Assembly: GCA_026395475.1 (NCBI GenBank)
Contig: JAPLYQ010000042.1
Coordinates: 1-5,315 of the forward strand
Origin: Candidatus Roizmanbacteria bacterium
GTDB lineage: Bacteria; Patescibacteriota; Microgenomatia; UBA1406; GWC2-37-13
Direction of reading: 5' to 3'
DNA: 5,315 bases
Shown here: piece by piece, positions 1-5,315 of the stretch
Layout: every line of letters begins with the position of its first letter
Position numbering within the stretch: the stretch's first letter is position 1
Position numbers and translations under genes: made by a program
Notes under the pieces: model-generated
Told to the model about the DNA's origin: nothing
The model's database searches: none
The model's input: only the letters and a program-made list of their open reading frames with translations

Positions 1-384
1 GAGTAAATAACGAGCTTTTTCTACTGGATCATAATCAAGTTTTGTTCGAGTATAAATAGTTGGAATAAGTATGTTTTCAATTACTGTTAATTTATTGATT
101 AAATTAAATTGTTGAAAAACAAAACCCACAAAGGTATTTCGAAGAGATGACAATTCATTGTCATTTAACTTCGAAACATCCTTATCATTAATAAAAATAG
201 AACCATGAGTAGGTTGGTCCAGGAGACCAATAATATGCATGAGAGTTGACTTTCCACTTCCGGAAGGACCTATGATAGAAGTAAATTCACCCTGTTTTAT
301 TTCAAGACTGACATCTTTTACTGCAGTGAAAATAACATCATCATCCAGTTTATAAGACTTATTAACATTTTGCAGTTTAATCAT
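1..384 (-). CDS. ABC transporter ATP-binding protein, MacB/LolD type (partial, N-terminal 128 residues)
   Basis: This is the ATPase subunit of a MacB/LolD-type ABC system, which drives export or lipoprotein-type extraction at the inner membrane together with a FtsX/MacB-like permease. The sequence shows an A-loop tyrosine (about Y11), Walker A GPSGSGKST at residues 39-47, and a Q-loop in VFQQFNL at 89-95, followed by LTVIENILIP, a stretch typical of this subfamily. The signature motif, Walker B and H-loop would lie beyond the left edge, so the gene is cut by the window and not necessarily truncated in the genome. The ATG at 384 puts the protein start at MIKLQNVNKSYK, the usual length before Walker A. 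It lies 15 bp after the stop of the adaptor gene, on the same strand, so it is probably in the same operon. No Shine-Dalgarno sequence is visible upstream. The family call is firm; the substrate is unknown. Confidence 0.93.
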   Translation of the reverse strand, partial: MIKLQNVNKSYKLDDDVIFTAVKDVSLEIKQGEFTSIIGPSGSGKSTLMHIIGLLDQPTHGSIFINDKDVSKLNDNELSSLRNTFVGFVFQQFNLINKLTVIENILIPTIYTRTKLDYDPVEKARYLL

Positions 385-399
385 ATAGGTAGCGCGAGA

Positions 400-1363
400 C
401 TAATTTTGTACATTCAAAATAACATCTCCCATTTCTACTCCTGAAAGTATTTCAACCAATCCATCGGTCTCAAGACCAGTTTTTATATATACTTTTTCCT
501 GAGTGCCATTTTTCTTTCTCCATACAAATTTTTTATCTCCTTCTGACTTAATTAGCTTATCCTGAACGACAACTACATTATTTTTTTCGCTCAGTGTAAA
601 GGATACATCGCCCGTCATACCATATCTATATTTGTTCGCTGCTTCTTCAGGAATACGCACTCTCCCCTCATACACAGTTCCTGTTTCTCCAGCTTTTGGT
701 GTGTAGGAAACATAATAAAGAGATCCTGATTTTGTTTGATCTGGAAATGAGTCAAATGTCATTTCTCCTTTCATACCTTCTGAGAGTTTTGTTATTTCTG
801 TTTGATCAGCGGTAAATGAAAGATAGAGTGTTTTTGGGTTTATGATTTCAAACTCTGCCTGAGAAGGGGTGATATTAACCCCCGCATATTTTGAATCTGC
901 TCGAGTTACCACGCCTTCGATAGGAGTAAATAAATTACTATATTCAATAGAAAGATTGGTAAGTTCTACATCTAAAACAGAATTGTCTAGTCCGTACTGA
1001 GCATTTTCAAGAAGGCGCTTCATTTTGTCCCCCAAATCAAGATCATTCGTTGGTTGGTCTCCTACACGTTGATTGTCGCTTCCCACTTGATCAAAAGAAA
1101 GTGTCTCCTTCTTTAACTCCCACCCATGCAAGTCTCCCTGAAGTTTGGAATCTTAAGATAATATGTTCATCTGCATTTATTTCTCCAGCAAGAGAGAGCA
1201 ACTCCTTCATATTTTGTCGTTCAACCACATATGTCTGTTCTTTTTCTATTTTTGCTTGTGCAGTTCGTTGTTGATTTAAATATAATCCAACTCCAATCAC
1301 AATAATAAGGAATATATACCATCTCTTTTTTAGAAATCCCAATACATTTTTCAGAAGAATCAT
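400..1363 (-). pseudogene. HlyD/MacA-type membrane fusion protein, broken by deletion plus frameshift
   Basis: The intact family protein is the periplasmic or extracytoplasmic adaptor of a MacAB-like ABC exporter. The first part (1363 down to 1091, 90 codons, ending in TGA) has a cytoplasmic start, a membrane anchor at about residues 15-30 (WYIFLIIVIGVGLYL) and the first half of the lipoyl/barrel region, GRLAWVGVKEGD. The rest continues in the frame one base further on, to the TAG at 400-402. It contains the end of the helical hairpin, the second lipoyl half (LFTPIEGVVTRAD), the beta-barrel and the membrane-proximal domain. Homology in the first frame ends at about 1103 and resumes in the second at about 1095, so the junction is near 1095-1105. 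From memory of related proteins, about 25-30 residues (rest of lipoyl half one and first hairpin helix) are missing, so this is not a simple one-base slip. It starts 20 bp after marR. A sequencing or assembly deletion is equally possible. Confidence 0.82.
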
Positions 1364-1383
1364 ACCTTTGTAATAATTAGTAA

Positions 1384-1785
1384 TTAAGCAACCATTTTTT
1401 TCAAAATAGGATTGATTTTATTCAAATCCTCATTAGAAATATTGTCTGTAAACTCCATACAATGCTGTTTCATAACAGCTAGAATTTTCTCAACCTTTTT
1501 CTTTCCCATTGTTGTCAATGAGATACACTGCTCTCGCTCATCACCCTCTTTACTGATCTTTTTTACCAAACCATCAACTTCCATCGCAGTTATCTTTTCA
1601 GAAAGGGATGATAATTTAGAATACAGGATTTTTGCAAGTTGTGAAAGAGTATATTCTTGCTTTTGAAGAAGATGGAGAATTGCTGCTGAAAGCATAAGGT
1701 CTTTATTGGCTTCTTTATAATGACCCTTCACTTTTCGTCCAATAAAGTAGAGTGTGAATAGAAAGTCTACCCGTGTATCATCCAT
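1384..1785 (-). CDS. MarR-family winged-helix transcriptional regulator
   Basis: This 133-residue protein has the length and layout of a MarR-type repressor, a dimeric DNA-binding protein in the cytoplasm. Helices at about 8-25 and 98-132 would form the dimer interface. A winged helix-turn-helix runs from about 30 to 95: YTLSQLAKILYSKLSSLSEKI (45-65) is the helix-turn-helix and ITAMEVDGLVKKI leads into the wing. The wing carries the family's D-x-R signature (D82, R84 in GDEREQ), followed by ISLTTMGKKKVEKI. Cysteines lie at 87 and 109; whether they sense anything is unknown. It is the first gene of a run with the adaptor and ABC ATPase genes, so it probably controls that exporter and itself. 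The ATG at 1785 is preceded by a good promoter only 6 bp away, which supports this start and a leaderless mRNA. The ligand cannot be told from the sequence. Confidence 0.92.
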   Translation of the reverse strand: MDDTRVDFLFTLYFIGRKVKGHYKEANKDLMLSAAILHLLQKQEYTLSQLAKILYSKLSSLSEKITAMEVDGLVKKISKEGDEREQCISLTTMGKKKVEKILAVMKQHCMEFTDNISNEDLNKINPILKKMVA

Positions 1786-1791
1786 ATCTAT

Positions 1792-1820
1792 ATGTTACGG
1801 TAACCGAAGCATCCTGTCAA
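1792..1820 (-). promoter_or_regulatory. sigma70-like promoter of the marR-exporter operon
   Basis: On the minus strand a perfect -35 box TTGACA (1815-1820) is followed by a 17-bp spacer and the -10 box TAACAT (1792-1797, 4 of 6 consensus bases). Only 6 bp separate the -10 box from the marR ATG, so the expected transcription start falls at or next to the A of the start codon. The transcript would have no leader. The site lies in the 50-bp gap between marR and the stop codon of the upstream 184-residue gene. Confidence 0.75.
1794..1806. promoter_or_regulatory. candidate MarR operator: two overlapping short palindromes
   Basis: GTTACGGTAAC (1794-1804) is a perfect inverted repeat with 5-bp arms around one base. 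CGGTAACCG (1798-1806) is a second perfect one with 4-bp arms, sharing seven bases with the first. Together they cover most of the -10 box and the adjoining spacer of the marR promoter, where a bound MarR dimer would block polymerase. MarR proteins commonly autoregulate through such palindromes. The arms are short, so the assignment rests on position as much as on symmetry. Confidence 0.5.
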
Positions 1821-1835
1821 GCGTTAATTAGTCTA

Positions 1836-2390
1836 TTACTTCATTTTTATTGCCCTGATGGATACTTGATTGGGTGGAATTGTTGAATCTTTTCCACTTG
1901 GTTTAGTAAATATTGTTTCACTTCTTGCAAGAACCCAGGTTGAACCGTGTGGATCAAGTATTTTGGGAGATTTTGGTAATGGGTCATGAATTGTAATTGC
2001 GTCTTCACCTCCACCAGTAAGTGAGGGTAATCTCTCATACATTCCCTGCCGCATTTCATTACCTATTGGAGGAACGTATCCAAGTTCATGTGCTAATGAA
2101 TCAACAAACGCCTGTCGACTTCTTCCACCTTCACCAGTAGCAACTTGCAATCTTCCTTGTTTTAAACCATTACTATCAAAAAACTCAGGAGTGTCCTGTT
2201 CTCGAATAAATCTCTCAACTTGCTGCATACGCGCAACTCTTCGTGCAATCACTTCTTGTGCTAGTTCTGGAGTTGTTATGTTTTTACTTCCAGAGTCAAG
2301 CAACGCCTGGACAGACACCAGTCTGGCGGCGTCTGCAAAAGTGCTAATTGGTTGATTTGATCGTTCATCTGCAGGTATTGATACTGTCAT
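1836..2390 (-). CDS. hypothetical protein, 184 residues, soluble, no recognised family
   Basis: I do not recognise this protein. It has no signal peptide, membrane segment or cysteine, and only one tryptophan (W152), so it is probably cytoplasmic. Residues 17-66 look helical (ADAARLVSVQALLDSG, then PELAQEVIARRVARMQQVERFIREQ). The middle (77-125) is rich in Gly, Arg and Gln and includes HELGYVPPIGNEM at 101-113. The C-terminal third is Pro/Gly/Ser-rich with likely beta strands (STWVLARSETIFTKP). HELGY is not a HExxH zinc site. The start at 2390 lies 17 bp after the stop of the upstream glycosyltransferase gene, so the two may be co-transcribed. A weak promoter-like pair (TTGAAC at 2422-2427, TAATTT at 2399-2404, 17-bp spacer) would place its own start close to the ATG, but the -10 match is poor. 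No Shine-Dalgarno sequence is visible. The long open frame with protein-like composition supports a real gene. Confidence 0.7.
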   Translation of the reverse strand: MTVSIPADERSNQPISTFADAARLVSVQALLDSGSKNITTPELAQEVIARRVARMQQVERFIREQDTPEFFDSNGLKQGRLQVATGEGGRSRQAFVDSLAHELGYVPPIGNEMRQGMYERLPSLTGGGEDAITIHDPLPKSPKILDPHGSTWVLARSETIFTKPSGKDSTIPPNQVSIRAIKMK

Positions 2391-2407
2391 AATTTGAAAA
2401 ATTATTA

Positions 2408-3415
2408 TTAATAATATATGTGTTCAAAAGCAATTGCTGTAAGTGGCCAGAGTGGCAAACTATATCTACTAATATCTCTATGTTGAACGCACAAAGTTGC
2501 AGTTAGAAAAACCAATGTAAAATAAAAAAAACTTCGCTGTTTTGATTTCCATAGTACAACAGCCGTTGAGATGTAAATGGCAAAATAAAATAAGATATCT
2601 TCAAGCCATGCTGTTCCTACCCAAGTGGCCGATGAGTTAAAAACTGCATATGGAAAGAGAAGATGTATGTTATCACCCGAATGAAAATAAGCAAAGAAAT
2701 CATTGTATTGTATATAGTAGATACCAAAAACTGCAAGCAGCCCAAACGGTATAAGCAATAAGAAAAACCACTGTACATTAAATTGTTTTTTCTCCCCTAA
2801 AGACACATGAGGAATGATAAACGGTTCAAGGAGTGCTAAAAAGTACGCTGGAAAAAGAAGAATTCCAGGTGTTTTAGTCATCGTAGCTAGTCCTCCAAGA
2901 AGGCCTGCAAGAAGATAATTTTTCTTTTCAAAAAAGAATAAGGAAGAGATTATAAGAAGAAGGAATAATGGCTCTGGGGATCCAACAGATCTCACCACTA
3001 GAAACCGGGGTAAAAATAGAAAAAGTGAAGTAAGAAGGAGTGGGTGCTTGGTGAGATTTAACTTTTTTAGCATAAAGTAAAAAAACCATGCAAGTGCAAC
3101 GCTACTCAACACAGTTACTCCAAGCATTGATTTTAAGAACCCTACAACAAACGATCCAAGATATATAAAAAATGGATAAAGAGGAAGATGAGCTGAGTAA
3201 TAGAGTGGATTATGAGGAAGTGTGGGTTCTCTGTCAATTTGTTTGAATGCTGCAGGATTATATGCGGTTTTGGCAGGAATGATGTACAAAGGTCCATCAA
3301 AATGTTTATAAATAGTGGAGAATTGACCTTTCGTAATAAAGGGCGCCCATGCGATAACCGTGCTTGTTAAAACGACCAAAAGTAAGGTACAATAAGGTAT
3401 TATGCGATTAGACAT
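2408..3415 (-). CDS. PIG-V-like GT-C membrane glycosyltransferase
   Basis: This 335-residue multi-pass membrane protein resembles bacterial PIG-V-type GT-C enzymes, which transfer a sugar from a polyprenyl-phosphate donor on the outer face of the cytoplasmic membrane. The first membrane segment (about 6-24) is followed by a loop with HFDGPLY (38-44), where D40 matches the loop-1 acidic residue of such enzymes, usually written WDG. SPEPLFLLL (146-154) corresponds to the family's T/S-E-x-LF stretch. An HRDISRYSLPLWPL segment (312-325) matches the conserved C-terminal R-Y-x-x-P region. Roughly eight to ten hydrophobic segments lie between, with a basic cytoplasmic-looking loop at 205-212. The ATG at 3415 overlaps the divergent GT39 gene by 14 bp. 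A consensus TATAAT lies 7 bp upstream and supports this start. The broad GT-C call is strong, PIG-V-like is moderate, and the sugar and acceptor are unknown. Confidence 0.8.
   Translation of the reverse strand: MSNRIIPYCTLLLVVLTSTVIAWAPFITKGQFSTIYKHFDGPLYIIPAKTAYNPAAFKQIDREPTLPHNPLYYSAHLPLYPFFIYLGSFVVGFLKSMLGVTVLSSVALAWFFYFMLKKLNLTKHPLLLTSLFLFLPRFLVVRSVGSPEPLFLLLIISSLFFFEKKNYLLAGLLGGLATMTKTPGILLFPAYFLALLEPFIIPHVSLGEKKQFNVQWFFLLLIPFGLLAVFGIYYIQYNDFFAYFHSGDNIHLLFPYAVFNSSATWVGTAWLEDILFYFAIYISTAVVLWKSKQRSFFYFTLVFLTATLCVQHRDISRYSLPLWPLTAIAFEHIYY
3364..3393 (+). promoter_or_regulatory. candidate promoter of the GT39-GT2 gene pair, inside the divergent gene
   Basis: TTGTTA (3364-3369, 4 of 6) and TACAAT (3388-3393, 5 of 6) are separated by 18 bp on the plus strand. 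The -10 box ends 8 bp before the ATG at 3402, giving a leaderless or nearly leaderless mRNA. An AAGG at 3394-3397 could be read as a weak Shine-Dalgarno sequence, but it would sit at the very start of the transcript and only 4 bp from the ATG. The whole promoter lies within the start of the opposite-strand PIG-V-like gene. Confidence 0.5.
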
Positions 3416-4832
3416 ACTACTTATTATACTAGGTGGATTATTTTTACGCTTGTATCGATTACAAGACTTCTACATGTTTCTTGCCGATCAAGGAAGAGAC
3501 GCAGTGATTATTCGCCGCATCATAACTTTTCAAAAGTTTCCTCTCATTGGTCCCCCTTCCTCAATTGGCGAAGTGTTTCTTGGACCCTTCTATTACTATC
3601 TTGTTGCTCCTTTTTTATGGATATTCCAGTCAAATCCAATTGGACTTGCTATTGGTGTTGCACTACTTAGCATGATAGCAGCTACGATAATATACTTTAT
3701 AGTGAGTAAGATTGTATCAAAGGAAACTGCATTTTTATTTTCTGTTTTTATTGCATTTTCCGCACTTTTCGTTGATATTGGTCGCTTTTCATGGAATCCT
3801 AATTTACTTCCCTATTTTTCTTTCATAACCATAAGTCTATTTTTTCTTTCACTTCATGGAAAACGAAAATTACTCTATACATTCATGTTTGGAATAATGT
3901 TTGGTCTTTCTTTTCAATTACATCACCTCGCAGCACTTCTTGTTGTTCCAATCACATTATATTTTTTTGTTTTTCTTTTTAGAAAAAAAGATTGGTTAGC
4001 TCTTAAAGTTCCTTTAATTTCAGTTATTGGATTCATACTAACATTGGCTCCTTTCGCACTGTTTGAAATTCGACATGGATTTATAAATATGCACAATCTG
4101 TTTTCTCTTTTTACAAAACAGAATGTTGTGTCAACAGGATCTTTTATTAGCCGACTAAATGATGTCATTTCTGCCATTATTCCTTTTGCTCTTCACCTGT
4201 CAATACATCCGGTACTATCATTTTTGATAGTAATTACAGTTGTTGGCATTGTTGTTTTCTTGTTGAAAAAAAAGGAGAATCCTTTTGTGACACTTCAGTT
4301 AATTTCATTTATCAGTCTCATTATTGCACTGAGTAGAGTGAATGCTCAGGTGATACCTCATTATTTTCACATTATGTACATGAGTTTTTATTTTCTTCTT
4401 GCATATATTCTCTCAACCCTCTTTCATTCGAAACTAAAGGTGATAGGAATAATAGTTACGCTTTTATTTGTACTTATTCAAGCTCCTTCCTATTCTTTTT
4501 TCTGGAAGCCGGCATCTCGACAGTATGAATTACCTGAGCGAATTGGAAAAGAGATTGCATTAAAAGCACAGGGTGAGCGAATCAATTTGACCACTTATCC
4601 GGTCGAGTTCACTTCGCGGGATTGTTATCAGTACTATATAGAAGTAAATGGAGGAAATGTAATTGATGGATCAAGTAGTGAAATTGCAAAGACGCTTTAT
4701 GTATTGTGTGACAAGAAACCATGTAGAATAATAAATTCTGATTCATGGAATATACAAATGTTTGGCAAGGCAAAAATTGATACAATGTGGGAAAAGGATG
4801 GAGTCACTATTTATAAGCTTATACATCAATAA
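3402..4832 (+). CDS. GT39/ArnT-like GT-C membrane glycosyltransferase
   Basis: This 476-residue protein resembles the PMT/ArnT (GT39) enzymes, which move a sugar from a polyprenyl-phosphate carrier to a lipid or protein on the outer face of the cytoplasmic membrane. The first membrane segment ends in FLRLY (14-18). The following loop, FLADQGRDA (26-34), holds two acidic residues, D29 and D33, the usual place of the catalytic Asp. GPPSSIGEVFLGPFYYYL (50-67), RFSWNPN (128-134) and NAQVIPHYF (314-322) are further conserved-looking loops. About ten to twelve membrane segments run to about residue 366. A soluble tail of roughly 108 residues follows (369-476), with cysteines at 408, 436 and 441, probably on the outer side. 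The ATG at 3402 is supported by the usual short lead to FLRLY and by a -10 box 8 bp upstream. The GT2 gene follows after 3 bp, pointing to one operon. The sugar and acceptor are unknown. Confidence 0.88.
   Translation: MRLDILLIILGGLFLRLYRLQDFYMFLADQGRDAVIIRRIITFQKFPLIGPPSSIGEVFLGPFYYYLVAPFLWIFQSNPIGLAIGVALLSMIAATIIYFIVSKIVSKETAFLFSVFIAFSALFVDIGRFSWNPNLLPYFSFITISLFFLSLHGKRKLLYTFMFGIMFGLSFQLHHLAALLVVPITLYFFVFLFRKKDWLALKVPLISVIGFILTLAPFALFEIRHGFINMHNLFSLFTKQNVVSTGSFISRLNDVISAIIPFALHLSIHPVLSFLIVITVVGIVVFLLKKKENPFVTLQLISFISLIIALSRVNAQVIPHYFHIMYMSFYFLLAYILSTLFHSKLKVIGIIVTLLFVLIQAPSYSFFWKPASRQYELPERIGKEIALKAQGERINLTTYPVEFTSRDCYQYYIEVNGGNVIDGSSSEIAKTLYVLCDKKPCRIINSDSWNIQMFGKAKIDTMWEKDGVTIYKLIHQ
3423..3428 (-). 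promoter_or_regulatory. consensus -10 box for the PIG-V-like glycosyltransferase gene
   Basis: The minus strand reads TATAAT at 3423-3428, a perfect -10 match, ending 7 bp before the ATG at 3415. I see no convincing -35 box at 16-19 bp spacing and no TG extension, so the promoter call rests on the -10 box and its distance from the start codon, which matches the marR and GT39 promoters. It lies inside the coding sequence of the plus-strand GT39 gene. Confidence 0.42.
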
Positions 4833-4835
4833 TAT

Positions 4836-5315
4836 ATGCATAGCGTATCGCTCATAATTCCCTGCTATAACGAAGAACTAAATATCCAAAAAGGAGTTCT
4901 CGATAAAATTGGAAATTATGTTCATCACGTTCCTTCAATAAAGGAAGTAATTATCTCTGACGATGGATCTACAGATAATACAAAAGAGCTCATAAAGAGA
5001 GAGTATCTCACAGAGTATCCATTGTTTAGACTTTTGGAAAATGAACATAAAGGAAAAGCTCAGACTCTTATTTCGGCAATACTTTCTGCAAAGGGTGACT
5101 ATGTACTCTTTACTGATATCGACTTAGCAACTCCAATAGAGGAAGTGGAAAAAATGCTCATGGAAATTGAAAAAAATACAGACATTGTTATTGGATCAAG
5201 AAATAATACACGTGCAGGTGCCCCACTTACGCGAAAAATAATGGCGGTAGGATTTATCTTTATTCGCAATTTTATTATTGGACTTAAAAATATTAAAGAT
5301 ACTCAATGTGGGTTC
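4836..5315 (+). CDS. GT2 polyprenyl-phosphate hexose synthase, Dpm1/ALG5-like (partial, N-terminal 160 residues)
   Basis: This is a family 2 glycosyltransferase of the dolichyl-phosphate glucosyl/mannosyltransferase type, which transfers a hexose from a nucleotide sugar to polyprenyl phosphate on the cytoplasmic face. Visible motifs in order are SLIIPCYNEE (5-14, nucleotide-binding strand), DDGSTD (42-47), HKGKAQTL (71-78), the metal-binding D94-x-D96 in FTDIDLATP (92-100), VIGSRN (118-123), and KDTQCGF (154-160). FTDIDLATP and DTQCGF are hallmarks of the ALG5/Dpm1 branch rather than of generic GT2 enzymes. The gene runs off the right edge. The ATG at 4836, 3 bp after the TAA of the GT39 gene, is the natural start because SLIIPCYNEE follows at once. 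No Shine-Dalgarno sequence is visible, so translation is probably coupled to the upstream gene. It would supply the donor for the neighbouring GT-C enzymes. Whether the sugar is mannose or glucose cannot be decided. Confidence 0.93.
   Translation, partial: MHSVSLIIPCYNEELNIQKGVLDKIGNYVHHVPSIKEVIISDDGSTDNTKELIKREYLTEYPLFRLLENEHKGKAQTLISAILSAKGDYVLFTDIDLATPIEEVEKMLMEIEKNTDIVIGSRNNTRAGAPLTRKIMAVGFIFIRNFIIGLKNIKDTQCGF

Noticed and set aside
1091..1093. TGA stop in the adaptor gene as a recoded sense codon (glycine, as in some Patescibacteria)
   Set aside because: Reading through TGA in that frame gives SSGKRQSTCRRPTNE and then another TGA, unlike an adaptor. The real continuation lies in a different frame, so this is a frameshift. 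No other gene in the window needs TGA recoding.
400..1131. C-terminal adaptor part as an independent gene starting at TTG 1131
   Set aside because: It would start in the middle of the lipoyl region without a membrane anchor, and its first residues (HGWELKKE) are the out-of-frame reading of the adjoining half. It is the downstream piece of one broken gene.
1050..1274. 74-codon plus-strand open frame opposite the adaptor gene
   Set aside because: It lies antisense to recognisable adaptor coding sequence and has no family resemblance, promoter or ribosome site.
1412..1666. 84-codon plus-strand open frame opposite marR
   Set aside because: It is a mirror of the MarR coding region. The hydrophobic, Ser/Phe-rich translation is what antisense AT-rich DNA gives.
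1786..1835. Rho-independent terminator between the 184-residue gene and marR
   Set aside because: The 50-bp gap is taken up by the promoter and short palindromes; there is no GC-rich stem followed by a T-run on the minus strand.
1847..2059. 70-codon minus-strand frame inside the 184-residue gene
   Set aside because: It overlaps a longer open frame on the same strand and shows no motif.
3449..3465. Inverted repeat CTTGTA-TCGAT-TACAAG as an operator for the PIG-V-like gene
   Set aside because: The arms are perfect but only 6 bp long, and the sequence encodes the expected R-L-Y-R-L-Q stretch of the GT39 protein. One such repeat is not surprising in this length, and its position, just upstream of where a -35 box would lie, is only suggestive.
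3923..4177. 84-codon minus-strand frame inside the GT39 gene
   Set aside because: It lies antisense to clear membrane-protein coding sequence and has no independent support.
4812..4823. 12-bp palindrome TATAAGCTTATA near the end of the GT39 gene as a terminator or operator
   Set aside because: It has no loop, is AT-rich, encodes the C-terminal I-Y-K-L-I residues and is not followed by a U-tract. The next gene starts 13 bp later in the same direction.

Overview
This is an AT-rich bacterial window with short intergenic gaps. It has seven protein-coding loci and no RNA genes, CRISPR arrays or insertion sequences that I can recognise. The protein styles (a Microgenomates-like HlyD/MacA adaptor, small GT-C membrane glycosyltransferases, a Dpm1/ALG5-like GT2), the compactness and the near absence of Shine-Dalgarno sequences suggest a Candidate Phyla Radiation (Patescibacteria) bacterium, possibly Microgenomates. 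This assignment is inference from remembered family resemblance, not from a marker gene.

Left part, minus strand (1-1785): a MarR-type regulator is followed by a MacA/HlyD-type membrane fusion protein and a MacB/LolD-type ABC ATPase that runs off the left edge. This is the usual layout of a regulator-controlled MacAB-like export operon; a permease would be expected beyond the edge. The adaptor gene is broken: its reading frame shifts near 1095-1105 and the segment expected between the two halves is missing, so it is a deletion with a frameshift, or an assembly error. The marR gene has a strong sigma70-like promoter whose -10 box lies 6 bp from the ATG (a leaderless arrangement), with overlapping palindromes that could be an autoregulatory operator.

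Middle (1836-3415, minus strand): an unrecognised soluble 184-residue protein lies 17 bp downstream of a PIG-V-like multi-pass GT-C glycosyltransferase.

Right part, plus strand (3402-5315): a GT39/ArnT-like glycosyltransferase is followed after 3 bp by a GT2 polyprenyl-phosphate hexose synthase that runs off the right edge. The GT2 enzyme would make a lipid-linked sugar on the cytoplasmic face, and the GT-C proteins would use such donors on the outer face. The two GT-C genes start head to head and overlap by 14 bp. Each has a -10-like box inside the other's coding sequence, which is the most unusual architecture in the window. I see no clearly new multi-gene system; the points of interest are the broken adaptor, the overlapping face-to-face starts, the leaderless promoter pattern and the orphan 184-residue protein.
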